Below, in pieces: positions 45,656-54,285 of a stretch of DNA of 64,000 bases; the stretch's first letter is position 1; the number at the start of each line of letters is the position of its first letter. Source of the DNA: CAYZJV01 sp964478945. GTDB lineage: Bacteria > Spirochaetota > Spirochaetia > Sphaerochaetales > Sphaerochaetaceae. The notes under the pieces were generated by a model, which saw only the letters and a program-made list of their open reading frames with translations, was not told where the DNA came from and did no database searches. The translations under genes and the position numbers were made by a program. Where the stretch lies: positions 23,595 to 87,594 of the forward strand of contig CAYZJV010000004.1 of the NCBI GenBank assembly GCA_964478945.1, in the 5' to 3' direction.

Positions 45656-47077
45656 TCAGGTGTGTTGCCGCAGAAATGCTTTCGTTCGCTCCATTATCTC
45701 GAGATTTTTACCGAGAAATTCCTTTTTCCGCAATACCAAAGGGATACATTTTTCGAGCGTGGAAAGCGGCATCACACCACTTTCGAGCAGATATGCGGTG
45801 ACCATGACCACATTCGCGGCCGACTGCAACCCCGCTTCCCGTGCGATCTCGGTTGCCGGGATATAGAGGGCCTTCACATCCGACCTCTCCACTTTCCGCT
45901 CCACGATAGAGGAGTTCACCAATATCAGTGATCCGGGAACCACATGGGGTTCGAACATGTCGAGTGATGGTCCGTTCATCGCCACAAGCACGTTCGGATG
46001 GTCGATCAATGGCGAACCGACCTCCTCTTTCGAGAGTGTCACGCTGATGTTCGCACTCCCTCCACGCATTTCCGGACCATAGGAGGGCAACCAGGAGACC
46101 TCCAAGGATTCCATCATGCCGCAGGTGGCAAGCAGTTCCCCTGCAGAAAGGACTCCCTGGCCACCGAATCCGGCGATCTTTATCCTTTGGGTCTCTTCAA
46201 GTGGATCTTCGCGGACGATGGGTACATTCGCTTCACCGCTGAGCAAATCGATCAACTGTCCATCATCCATCATCTGCGGTTCTGCAAAAGGTGTTGCCGA
46301 GGCGTTATTCTTTGTAATGTCACGGAATATGCCGAGAGGGAATTGATGGACCATCTCACTTTCCATCCATTTTCGCGACTCAACAGGAGACATGTGCCAG
46401 TTGGTCGGACAAGGTGAGAGGATTTCCACGAAGGAAAAACCCAATCCATCCATTTGGGCCTTCAATGCCTTGTGGATGGCTTTTCGTGTCTTCATGATAT
46501 GAGCGGGAGACGATACCGTGCAACGTTCGATGTATACCGGGGCTTTCAGCGATTGCATGACTTCCGCCATTCCGATCGGATTCCCATCCCGTCGCTCCTC
46601 CCTCCCGAATGGAGTGGTCAGCGTTTTCTGTCCAAGGGGTGTGGTCGGCGCCATCTGGCCGCCTGTCATGCCATAGATGGCGTTGTTGATGAAAAACACG
46701 GTGACAGGTTCCCCGCGGTTCGCCGCATGCATGATCTCGGTCATTCCTATCCCCGCCAGATCGCCATCCCCCTGGTAGCTGATTACAATCGCATCCTTCA
46801 CCGTCCGCTTCACTCCTGTGGCGACCGCGGGAGCCCTTCCATGTGAGCATTGGATATTTCCGGTATCGAAATAGTAGTAGGCGAATACCGCGCAACCGAC
46901 AGGAGAGAGGAAGATTGCCCGGTCTTGTATACCCAGTTCATCGATCGCTTCAGCAATCAGTTTATGGACCACCCCATGTCCGCACCCGGGGCAGTAGTGG
47001 GTACTCGTCGTGTCGTCGCCCTTGCGTTCATACGAATCGTAGAAGGATCGTGCCTTGCCGTATTTCGTTTCACTCAT
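45656..47077 (-). CDS. 2-oxoacid:ferredoxin oxidoreductase, fused beta and gamma subunits
   Basis: 473 residues. Residues 1-285 are the thiamine-diphosphate-binding beta subunit with HYCPGCGHGVVHKLIAEAI, SYQGDGDLAGIGMTEIMHAA and NNAIYGMTGGQMAPTTPLG. Residues ~297-473 are the gamma subunit starting IKIAGFGGQGVLSAGELLAT. Beta and gamma are separate in many relatives; here they form one chain. Substrate class (2-oxoisovalerate, 2-oxoglutarate or indolepyruvate) is not fixed by motif; the Buk/Ptb neighbours favour branched 2-oxoacids. Overlaps the alpha gene by 4 bp. Confidence 0.92.
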   Translation of the reverse strand: MSETKYGKARSFYDSYERKGDDTTSTHYCPGCGHGVVHKLIAEAIDELGIQDRAIFLSPVGCAVFAYYYFDTGNIQCSHGRAPAVATGVKRTVKDAIVISYQGDGDLAGIGMTEIMHAANRGEPVTVFFINNAIYGMTGGQMAPTTPLGQKTLTTPFGREERRDGNPIGMAEVMQSLKAPVYIERCTVSSPAHIMKTRKAIHKALKAQMDGLGFSFVEILSPCPTNWHMSPVESRKWMESEMVHQFPLGIFRDITKNNASATPFAEPQMMDDGQLIDLLSGEANVPIVREDPLEETQRIKIAGFGGQGVLSAGELLATCGMMESLEVSWLPSYGPEMRGGSANISVTLSKEEVGSPLIDHPNVLVAMNGPSLDMFEPHVVPGSLILVNSSIVERKVERSDVKALYIPATEIAREAGLQSAANVVMVTAYLLESGVMPLSTLEKCIPLVLRKKEFLGKNLEIMERTKAFLRQHT

Positions 47078-48144
47078 GTTCCACTCTCCTCATGTTGTGA
47101 AGCAAGTTCCTTCTCCACTCTTGCGACGATTTCGGCCACCGTAGGGGTTTCTCCTCCCATGGTGAGATGCCGATGGACCGTCGAACGTCCTTTGCTCGCC
47201 AGTTCGATGTCGTCGGCCATCTGTCCGCTGCTGAGTTCTACCGCCATGAGTGGAATACCCTTCTTGGCGATAGATAGGATCGCTTCCTTGGGGAAGGGAA
47301 AGAGTGTTTTCGGTCGCAAGAGACCGACTTTCAAGTTCTTCTCACGCAAGGTGTGGATGGCGGAATGGCATATTCGTGCCGAAATTCCATATGCGACCAA
47401 CACGATCTTCGCATCGTCCACCATATAGGTTTCGTAATCCACCAGATCCTCTTCGACTCTCCTGTAGTTCGCCTGCAATTCCTCGTTGTGGTTCCTTTGC
47501 AGTTCGGGACTCATATGGATGGAGGAGATCAGGTTGCCTCTGCTGTCGGCATCACCGTATACGGCCCAGTCCTTCCTTTGTGAATGGAGTACGGGCCCCG
47601 AAATCTCCACCGGTTCCATCATTTGTCCTATATAGGCATCGCTGAGGATGAATACGGTCATCCGGTATGTGTCTGCAATCGTGAAGGCCTTCTTGGTGAA
47701 GTCGAACATTTCCTGTACCGAACTTGGCGCCAGCACGATATTCGAATAATTGCCGTGTCCCCCTCCCTTCACCACCATGTTGTAGTCACTTTGCTCTGGC
47801 CAGATGTTGCCCAATCCTGGTCCTGCCCTTTGCATATCGATCACCACCGCGGGAAGGCGTGCTCCGGCAAGGTAGGAGAGTCCCTCACCCATCAGTGCGA
47901 TACCGGGACCGGACGATGCGGTCATCACCCGGGCTCCGGCGCTCGCCGCACCGTAGAGCATGTTGATCACACTGACTTCCGATTCGGCCTGTAAGAAATG
48001 TCTACCTGAAGCGGTGAAATAATAGGCTGCCGCTTGGGCTATCTCGCTCGCCGGAGTGATGGGATACCCGAAGAAATGGGTACATCCCCCCATGAGTGCG
48101 CCATGCACCGCCGCTTCGTTTCCCTTCATCAATCTTCGGCCCAT
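47074..48144 (-). CDS. 2-oxoacid:ferredoxin oxidoreductase, alpha subunit
   Basis: 356 residues. It has the VorB/KorA N-terminal signature MKGNEAAVHGALMGGCTHFF then GYPITPASEIAQ, and AGARVMTASSGPGIALMGEG, MQRAGPGLGNIWPEQSDY and GGGHGNYSNIVLAPSSVQE. ATG 48144 overlaps the ferredoxin gene stop by one base (TAATG) and has GGAGG 7 bp upstream. The longer frame upstream is the other-frame shadow of the ferredoxin gene. Oxidatively decarboxylates a 2-oxoacid to acyl-CoA while reducing ferredoxin. Confidence 0.92.
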   Translation of the reverse strand: MGRRLMKGNEAAVHGALMGGCTHFFGYPITPASEIAQAAAYYFTASGRHFLQAESEVSVINMLYGAASAGARVMTASSGPGIALMGEGLSYLAGARLPAVVIDMQRAGPGLGNIWPEQSDYNMVVKGGGHGNYSNIVLAPSSVQEMFDFTKKAFTIADTYRMTVFILSDAYIGQMMEPVEISGPVLHSQRKDWAVYGDADSRGNLISSIHMSPELQRNHNEELQANYRRVEEDLVDYETYMVDDAKIVLVAYGISARICHSAIHTLREKNLKVGLLRPKTLFPFPKEAILSIAKKGIPLMAVELSSGQMADDIELASKGRSTVHRHLTMGGETPTVAEIVARVEKELASQHEESGT

Positions 48145-48365
48145 TAGTCGTCCTCCCCGCCGGTGAGTACGGCAAGTGCCCCGGGTTCGGGACAGCTGAG
48201 GAAACAAAGCCCACATGCGGTGCACGCACTCGGGTCGATGAACTGAACATATTCGTATCCCTTGGCATTGAGCTTGCCGGACATGGCCAAGCAATGGTGT
48301 GGGCAGACGGAGACGCAGACGGCGCATCCTTTGCATTCATCGTCACGTACCAAGACTCGATTCAT
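48144..48365 (-). CDS. 2-oxoacid:ferredoxin oxidoreductase, delta (2[4Fe-4S] ferredoxin) subunit
   Basis: 73 residues with two cluster motifs, CKGCAVCVSVC and CTACGLCFLSCP. It is the electron outlet of the complex. Start ATG 48365 follows GGAGG at 6 bp. First gene of the delta-alpha-betagamma-buk-ptb operon. Confidence 0.93.
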   Translation of the reverse strand: MNRVLVRDDECKGCAVCVSVCPHHCLAMSGKLNAKGYEYVQFIDPSACTACGLCFLSCPEPGALAVLTGGEDD

Positions 48366-48520
48366 GCAGGACCTCCATTGGTGTCGTGGTTTCCACGGTA
48401 CCGTTGGTCTCGACAGGTCAAGTATATAACAAGTCGGACCGTTTTTGTGATTTATTTTGGGAACCCGTTTCGGCTCGGTGTTCCCTGTGTTTTATCCTGA
48501 CGGTTTTATCACTTTGTGTC

Positions 48521-48549
48521 AAGTTAGATATTTTCTTCAAATCTGTCAA
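48521..48549 (-). promoter_or_regulatory. Weak candidate promoter for the oxidoreductase-buk-ptb operon
   Basis: Minus strand: TTGACA at 48549-48544, 17-bp spacer, TAACTT at 48526-48521. A second TTGACA lies at 48522-48517. The leader would be about 150 bp. Confidence 0.35.
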
Positions 48550-48610
48550 AAATAATAGGAACTGGAGGTACAATCTCTTGCCCTGTGTAAGAATTCCCGA
48601 TATATTGATG

Positions 48611-48640
48611 TTGACAAATTTTAATATTGTGTAATTATAG
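48611..48640 (+). promoter_or_regulatory. Candidate promoter for the acyl-CoA synthetase
   Basis: TTGACA at 48611-48616, 18-bp spacer, TTATAG at 48635-48640, within a very AT-rich stretch about 25 bp before the start codon. Confidence 0.5.
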
Positions 48641-48665
48641 TTTGACATATCCATAGGAGACAAAC

Positions 48666-50570
48666 ATGTACGATACACTTCCCAAACTGTTGCAGACCAT
48701 AGTGAATCAATATGGTGCCAATGAAATCCAACTCTCAAAGGACGACAATGGGGCCTTCATCCCCACCACGTACCGCGATTTTTACCGGGAGGTGTTGGAT
48801 TTGGCCGCAGGACTCGCCACTCTTGGAGTGAAAAGAAAGGACCCGGTCGGACTCATCAGCGACAACAGGAAGGAGTGGTTGGCTGCCGATATGGCGATAC
48901 TCTCCCTGGGTGCTTCCGACGTACCGAGAGGTAGGGATGCGATGCCCTATGAACTGGAGTTCATCCTCAAGACCACCTCCAGCAAGGTCTGCTTCGCCGA
49001 GAATTCGGAACAGGCAAGGAAGATTCTCGATCTCACCGGCAATTTGCCCGAGCTCACACATCTGATCCTTATGGACACCACACACCATGCATCCAAGGAG
49101 TTGGAGGAACACGGAACGGTCACCATCCTCACCTACACGGAATTGGTTGCAATGGGGAAGGAGCACCAAGTTTCACATCCCGATTTTGTCGAAGGAGAGA
49201 TGGCGAAGGGTAAGGATGACGATATCGCTACGATCATCTTCACCAGTGGAACCACCGGTGAGCCGAAGGGTGTGATGCTAACCCACCGAAATTTCCTTTT
49301 CCAGTTGGAACAGCTGCCCAAGGTGATCGATTTCCAGAAAGGGGAACGCTGGTTGAGCGTGTTGCCGGTTTGGCATTCGTTCGAACGTATTCTTCAGTAT
49401 GTGATCGTATCGCAAGCGTCCACAATCGCCTATTCGAAGCCAATCGGAAAGATCATGCTGGTCGACCTGCAGCGGGTGAATCCTGCTTGGATGGGATCGG
49501 TTCCCCGTATCTGGGAAGCGGTGAAGTCGGGTGTCTACCAGAATGTGAAGGGCAAGAGTCCAGTGGCTCGTGCACTGTTCCACTTCTTCGTTTGGGTCGG
49601 AGCCAACCACGCTGCGGCGATGAATCTCGTGGGGAACCGCATGCCCCAGTTCACACGACGGTTCTATCCCTTCGATCTTCTGTTGGGAATCGTTCCGGTG
49701 ATCGTGCTCACACCCTTCAAACTGTTGGGAAATGTGTTGGTGTTCAAGTCGATCAAGAAAAAGTTCGGTACGAACTTCAGGGCTGGAGTCTCGGGAGGGG
49801 GGTCTCTTCCTTCATCGGTGGACAAGTTCTTCAAGGCCATCGGTATCACTCTGCTCGACGGATATGGACTTACCGAAACCGCACCTGTGATCGGCCTGAG
49901 GAGATTGGATCATCAGGTACCCGGTACTGTAGCGCCATTGCCGGAAACCGAGATCAAGATTGTCGACGAACAGGGAAAATCCGTCAAACCGGGAGAAAAG
50001 GGCGTGATCCATGCCCGTGGAGCACAGGTGATGGCAGGGTACTACAAACGTCCCGACCTCACCGATCTGGTGATCGACAAGGATGGATGGATCAACACAG
50101 GTGACATTGGGGTATGGACCCACAAGGGTGAGTACGCCATTCGGGGACGGGCGAAGGACACGATTGTACTGTCGGGTGGGGAGAACATCGAACCGGTTCC
50201 CATCGAAGCCAGGTTGCGGGAGTCGGAATTCATCGAGCAGGCGGTTGTCGTAGGACAGGACAAGAAGTATCTCGCTGCACTTATCGTTCCCGATACCAAG
50301 AGGCTTGAGTTGTATGTGAAGGAGAACAACATCCCCTATATGGCCCGTTACGATGTGACTGAATTGCCGGAGGTCCATGAACTGTTGAATACCGAGATCA
50401 ACGAACTGGCAAGTGCCAAGAACGGCTTCAAGAGCTACGAAAGGATCAACAGGTTCGCGATCTTGCCCGAATCGTTCAAGGTGGGTCGGGAACTTTCGGC
50501 CAAGCAGGAGGTCATGCGGCACAAGATTGCCGAGATCTACGCGAAGGAGATCGCTTCATTGTTCGCCTGA
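48666..50570 (+). CDS. Long-chain acyl-CoA synthetase (AMP-forming)
   Basis: 634 residues of the ANL adenylate-forming family. The P-loop motif TIIFTSGTTGEPKGVMLTHR, the A5-type GYGLTETAPVIGLR, and the hinge GWINTGDIGVWTHKGEYAI with GRAKDTIVLSGGENIEP are intact. It activates fatty acids to acyl-CoA through acyl-AMP. The size and an insertion around residues 290-370 with hydrophobic segments match the long-chain group (FadD15/FAA type). ATG 48666 follows ATAGGAGAC. A hairpin terminator follows the gene. Confidence 0.93.
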   Translation: MYDTLPKLLQTIVNQYGANEIQLSKDDNGAFIPTTYRDFYREVLDLAAGLATLGVKRKDPVGLISDNRKEWLAADMAILSLGASDVPRGRDAMPYELEFILKTTSSKVCFAENSEQARKILDLTGNLPELTHLILMDTTHHASKELEEHGTVTILTYTELVAMGKEHQVSHPDFVEGEMAKGKDDDIATIIFTSGTTGEPKGVMLTHRNFLFQLEQLPKVIDFQKGERWLSVLPVWHSFERILQYVIVSQASTIAYSKPIGKIMLVDLQRVNPAWMGSVPRIWEAVKSGVYQNVKGKSPVARALFHFFVWVGANHAAAMNLVGNRMPQFTRRFYPFDLLLGIVPVIVLTPFKLLGNVLVFKSIKKKFGTNFRAGVSGGGSLPSSVDKFFKAIGITLLDGYGLTETAPVIGLRRLDHQVPGTVAPLPETEIKIVDEQGKSVKPGEKGVIHARGAQVMAGYYKRPDLTDLVIDKDGWINTGDIGVWTHKGEYAIRGRAKDTIVLSGGENIEPVPIEARLRESEFIEQAVVVGQDKKYLAALIVPDTKRLELYVKENNIPYMARYDVTELPEVHELLNTEINELASAKNGFKSYERINRFAILPESFKVGRELSAKQEVMRHKIAEIYAKEIASLFA

Positions 50571-50592
50571 TGATCGATCCCATTTGCCTTTG

Positions 50593-50623
50593 GAAGCCCC
50601 GATGTCTTGACATCCGGGGCTTC
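50593..50623 (+). terminator. Hairpin terminator after the acyl-CoA synthetase
   Basis: GAAGCCCC at 50593-50600 pairs with GGGGCTTC at 50616-50623, extended by GATGT/ACATC with one bulge. The following U-tract is weak (TTCTTCAGC). Confidence 0.55.
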
Positions 50624-50634
50624 TTCAGCATAAT

Positions 50635-50657
50635 GTTGCAATTGCAACAGTGTTGCA
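50635..50657 (+). promoter_or_regulatory. Palindromic candidate operator upstream of the DUF1858/DUF438 pair
   Basis: Perfect 14-bp palindrome GTTGCAATTGCAAC at 50635-50648, followed by a third half-site GTTGCA at 50652-50657, 36-58 bp before the start codon. The dyad is CRP/FNR-like in appearance, but TTG and CAA are six bases apart rather than eight, so the regulator is unknown. Confidence 0.45.
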
Positions 50658-50692
50658 CCACCAATCATGTTATCATCACAAGGAACCATACG

Positions 50693-50947
50693 ATGGAAGG
50701 ATACGATAGTTTGGACTTGCGCAAGAGTGTGTATACACTCTGTAGTGAACACCCGGAACTGGTCGATACGCTGGCCGAGCTCGGTTTTACCGAAATTGTG
50801 AAACCGGTCATGAGGACGACCGTGGGAAAGGTGATGACCATACCCAAAGGGGCTGCGATGAGATCGATGGATCTTGCAGCCATCATTGAAGTATTGGAGT
50901 CACGAGGCTATCGCATTGAGAACGATCCTAGGGAGGAGAAGAAATGA
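50693..50947 (+). CDS. Small DUF1858-like protein
   Basis: 84 residues. The pattern TLCSEHPELVDTLAELGFTE and TVGKVMTIPKGAAMRSMDLA resembles DUF1858, a small domain often linked to DUF438/hemerythrin proteins in anaerobes. No cysteines of the CxxC type are seen near the end. ATG 50693 has AAGGAA upstream. It overlaps the next gene by ATGA, so the two are made together. Confidence 0.7.
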   Translation: MEGYDSLDLRKSVYTLCSEHPELVDTLAELGFTEIVKPVMRTTVGKVMTIPKGAAMRSMDLAAIIEVLESRGYRIENDPREEKK

Positions 50948-52185
50948 GTGCCGAAATAAACAATAGCGTACATCGCCAGAAACTGTTGAAGGGACTGATC
51001 GAACGGTTGCATGCAGGGGATGACTTCGATCGTGTGAAAGCCGATTTCGCACGTGAATTCGAAGGAGTGGGAGCCGATGAGATCGCCGCTGTGGAGAAGG
51101 AACTCATCGACCATGGTGGAGTGAAGGTCGAGGAGGTCCAGAAGCTCTGTGATGTCCATGCATCGCTCTTCAAGGGTTCGGTGGCCGATATCCATGCCGA
51201 CAAGAATCAGACCAAGGACCACGGTCATCCCACTTGGGTGCTCAAGGAGGAGAACCGTGCTCTCGAACGGCTTCTTTCCGATCGTATCGACGTCCATGCA
51301 CAAGCGATGGGAAAAGGGGACCTCAAGGCCATCGGAGCTCTGGTGGAGGATCTGAAGGACCTCTGGCAGATAGATAAGCACTACTCCAAGAAGGAGAATC
51401 TTTGGTTCCCGATCATGGAACGCTACGGCATCACCGCACCACCGAAGGTGATGTGGGGTGTGGACGACGAGATCCGCGACATGGTGAAGCTCACCCGCAA
51501 GACTCTTGACGAGTTGATTGCCTCGGGTCGTCCTTCACCCGGGAAGGTGGACGGGTTCCTCGGTGATCTGGAGGCGATGAAGGAGAAGATCGTCGAGATG
51601 ATTTCCAAGGAGGAGGACATCCTCATTCCCATGGTGAGCGAAGTGTTCTTCCTTCCCGACTGGCGTCAGATCACAGAGGGGAGTGCTGAAATCGGTTATT
51701 GCCTGCTTGACGACCATCCCACCTGGAATCCTCCCGAGGAAGTGAAACCGTCGATGGACAAGGCTTCCCTGTCACAAGGAAAAGTAACCCTTCCCACCGG
51801 TTCGTTCTCTCCCGAGATCCTCACCAGGGTATTGAACACGCTTCCTGTGGACATCACCTTTGTGGATGCGAATGATGAGGTGGCCTACTTCTCCCAAGCG
51901 AGCGAGAGGATATTCCCCCGCACCACCGCCATCATCGGTCGCAAGGTGGTCAACTGCCATCCACCTGCCAGCATGCATATCGTGGAGAGGATCATCGATG
52001 ATTTCAAATCAGGCAAGCGGGATGTGGCCGAGTTCCATATCCATCTTGGGGAGGTCTTCGCCCATATCAGGTATTTCGCGGTACGCGATGACGAGGGAAC
52101 CTATCTGGGAACGCTTGAGGTAACCCAGAACATCGCTCCCATACAGAAGCTCGAAGGCGACAAACGGTTGCTCGACGAGCAATAG
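50944..52185 (+). CDS. DUF438 / hemerythrin-like / PAS protein
   Basis: 413 residues in three parts. Residues 1-~75 are DUF438 (LKGLIERLHAGDDFDRVKAD). Residues ~85-240 are a hemerythrin-like four-helix bundle with candidate iron ligands in HPTWVLKEENRAL, IDKHYSKKENLWFPIMERYG and SKEEDILIPMVSE. Residues ~290-405 are a PAS domain (VDITFVDANDEVAYFSQASE; GRKVVNCHPPASMHIV). Such proteins are thought to bind O2, NO or a redox ligand; the direct role is not established. Cotranscribed with the DUF1858-like protein. Confidence 0.88.
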   Translation: MSAEINNSVHRQKLLKGLIERLHAGDDFDRVKADFAREFEGVGADEIAAVEKELIDHGGVKVEEVQKLCDVHASLFKGSVADIHADKNQTKDHGHPTWVLKEENRALERLLSDRIDVHAQAMGKGDLKAIGALVEDLKDLWQIDKHYSKKENLWFPIMERYGITAPPKVMWGVDDEIRDMVKLTRKTLDELIASGRPSPGKVDGFLGDLEAMKEKIVEMISKEEDILIPMVSEVFFLPDWRQITEGSAEIGYCLLDDHPTWNPPEEVKPSMDKASLSQGKVTLPTGSFSPEILTRVLNTLPVDITFVDANDEVAYFSQASERIFPRTTAIIGRKVVNCHPPASMHIVERIIDDFKSGKRDVAEFHIHLGEVFAHIRYFAVRDDEGTYLGTLEVTQNIAPIQKLEGDKRLLDEQ

Positions 52186-52191
52186 GATAGT

Positions 52192-52218
52192 GGGGCCGAG
52201 GCGTTTCAGTCTTGGCCC
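52192..52218. terminator. Bidirectional hairpin between DUF438 gene and zwf
   Basis: GGGCCGAG (52193-52200) pairs with CTTGGCCC (52211-52218) around a 10-base loop, between two converging genes. No long U-tract on either strand. Confidence 0.45.
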
Positions 52219-52223
52219 TTATC

Positions 52224-53576
52224 TCATGCGAACCACTCGAACCCGTTGCTGTGCGCCAATTCGCTGGCGAAACGGGGAAGTGTCCTCACAGGATAGACCT
52301 CCATGTGACGTTCGGTCTCCAACATTGGAGAGACGATGCGCCACGACTCGCTGATCTCCCGCATGGAAGGGAACAGGCTCTTGTCACCTTGGAGTATCTT
52401 CTTCACGATCTGTTCATAGGCTTCCGGGGTATTGGCTCCAAAGGTTTCGGCTTGGTTGAACCTGAATCGTACCGATTTCGATTTCCATGAGGTATCGGGT
52501 TCCTTGAGGTTCATGCTGATGTCGATGGTCAATTCGGGGTGGATGGTGATGATCACACCGTTCTCAGAGATCGTATCGTCGTGCATCACCTTGCGTGTCG
52601 TATTGCGGAACTTCACATAGATGAGCGACTTCGCCTCCTTTTGCATCTTCCCCGTCCTGATATAGATCGGCACTCCTGCGAAATAGTAGGAATTCACCGA
52701 CAACTTGAGTGCCGCATAGGTGGGTGTGTCCACGATATGTCCGCTGTTCGCCCCCAACGATTCGTACCGGCCGGTGTGGAATTCGGTGATCGGAGCTATG
52801 GAACGGAGCACCTTCACCTTCTCCACCGCGATATCCTCGGGAGAGAGCGCCGCAGGTTCGTTCATCGTGAGATAGGTGACGATCTGCATGATGTGGTTCT
52901 GGATGGTGTCCCGTACCACTCCTATCTGTTCGTAAAAGCCGAGTCTCTGGTCCACACCATGCGTTTCGTCGAATATGATCTGGATGCTCTCGATCGATCG
53001 GTTGTCCCAGATACTTCGTATGATGTCGTTGTGGAAACGCAGTATGAGGAGATTCTGCATGAACTCCTTTCCCAGATAATGGTCGACTCGATATATTTCC
53101 TTGTCATCGAAGGCCTTGAGCAGTATCTCATTGTACCGTTGCGCACTTTCGAGATCGAAACCGAAGGGTTTTTCAACCACAATCTTTTTTGTCAGGCAAC
53201 AGTGCCCCGACAGCTGGGAATCGATGATTTGGATTTGATGGATAGCCTCTTCATACAACGAAGGCTGCAAAGCCATGTAGTAGATGAGCTCGACTTCCTC
53301 ATTTTCACCGATGATGGATTCAATCTCGTTCTTGAGCGGTTCGGTTGCCTTGGGGTCGGCCATATCGTAGTAGAGGTATTGCAGTCGATCGAGAAACTTC
53401 TTTGAAGTCTTCTCCGGAACCATGGCCTTGATGAATTCCTTCCTCTCCTTGAAGCGTCTTCCCAAGGCCAAGACGGTGAAGTCGAAGCCTTTCTCGATCA
53501 GGTGTTCATAGGCCGGATAGAGTTTCTTTTGGGCCAAATCTCCCGTGCCACCGAATTGGATGACAATTTGTTTCAA
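52224..53576 (-). CDS. zwf: Glucose-6-phosphate 1-dehydrogenase
   Basis: First enzyme of the oxidative pentose phosphate pathway, normally making NADPH. 450 residues (family ~490). N-terminal nucleotide motif FGGTGDLAQKKLYPA, active-site RVDHYLGKEFMQNLLILRFH, then EKPFGFDLESAQRYN. The start is TTG 53576: AAGGAGG lies 7 bp upstream and TTGA overlaps the pgl stop. No in-frame ATG gives a sensible length. It forms an operon with pgl; no 6-phosphogluconate dehydrogenase is in the window. Confidence 0.93.
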   Translation of the reverse strand: MKQIVIQFGGTGDLAQKKLYPAYEHLIEKGFDFTVLALGRRFKERKEFIKAMVPEKTSKKFLDRLQYLYYDMADPKATEPLKNEIESIIGENEEVELIYYMALQPSLYEEAIHQIQIIDSQLSGHCCLTKKIVVEKPFGFDLESAQRYNEILLKAFDDKEIYRVDHYLGKEFMQNLLILRFHNDIIRSIWDNRSIESIQIIFDETHGVDQRLGFYEQIGVVRDTIQNHIMQIVTYLTMNEPAALSPEDIAVEKVKVLRSIAPITEFHTGRYESLGANSGHIVDTPTYAALKLSVNSYYFAGVPIYIRTGKMQKEAKSLIYVKFRNTTRKVMHDDTISENGVIITIHPELTIDISMNLKEPDTSWKSKSVRFRFNQAETFGANTPEAYEQIVKKILQGDKSLFPSMREISESWRIVSPMLETERHMEVYPVRTLPRFASELAHSNGFEWFA

Positions 53577-54244
53577 AGGACGACCTCCTTGATGTCGGTA
53601 ACCATGTCGAACGAGAACCATTCCCTCGGAAAGAACATGCAAGGCAATGTGGAAGGACTTTCATTTTCAGAGAGAAACCGCTCCAAAGCGGTCCTCTTGC
53701 CCTCTCCGAAAAATAGGAGGAATACCTGGGCCCGCTTTGCATACTTCTTCAGCCCACGATAGGTGACGGTGACCCGTACCGGTGGTGGTTTTGGGCTATT
53801 TTCCACCAAGGCGGTATCGGCGGTTTCCTTACCGTCGAGAGCGGGATAGGAACCTGGGAATAGGGACGCGATGTGCCCATCCTCACCTACACCAAGATAG
53901 AGCAGGTCCAGATTTTCACCCGATGGCACGAAGGGTTGGTCGATTGTTGCCACGTGGAGTCGGGATGTACTGAACCGTCCTGCCGCGATGGCATCCCGCA
54001 ATCCCACATCCATCAGGGTTTCGAGATTCGTCCGACCCTCCAGACGCTCATCGACCAGGTACAGACTCACCCTCTTGAGCAATTCGTCATCACAGAGGAG
54101 CAGACCGGCGATCACCGATACCGCTCCCCTTCCCCCGGGAAGACCGATCGAGATTTCGCGATCGTTTCCCTGTGCCACTTGAGCTATGTGGGAGGCCACC
54201 AAGGGTGCGAACTCCCCGGGACTGTCTATTCGGATCTTCTTCAT
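53573..54244 (-). CDS. pgl: 6-phosphogluconolactonase
   Basis: 223 residues of the DevB/SolB family. SIGLPGGRGAVSVIAGLL is the sugar-phosphate loop, LYLVDERLEGRTNLETLM matches the conserved xxDER motif, and LGVGEDGHIASLFPG is the catalytic block. Hydrolyses the lactone produced by Zwf. Stop overlaps the zwf TTG start, giving translational coupling. Confidence 0.92.
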   Translation of the reverse strand: MKKIRIDSPGEFAPLVASHIAQVAQGNDREISIGLPGGRGAVSVIAGLLLCDDELLKRVSLYLVDERLEGRTNLETLMDVGLRDAIAAGRFSTSRLHVATIDQPFVPSGENLDLLYLGVGEDGHIASLFPGSYPALDGKETADTALVENSPKPPPVRVTVTYRGLKKYAKRAQVFLLFFGEGKRTALERFLSENESPSTLPCMFFPREWFSFDMVTDIKEVVL

Positions 54245-54285
54245 GTATGGAATATACCGCGTAATGTCGGATTCGGACAGTCCGC

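Larger units (their letters stand above)
48366..48665. other. 300-bp divergent intergenic region
   Basis: AT-rich region between the oxidoreductase operon (minus) and the acyl-CoA synthetase (plus). It holds the promoters listed separately. No small gene or strong RNA structure seen. Confidence 0.6.
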
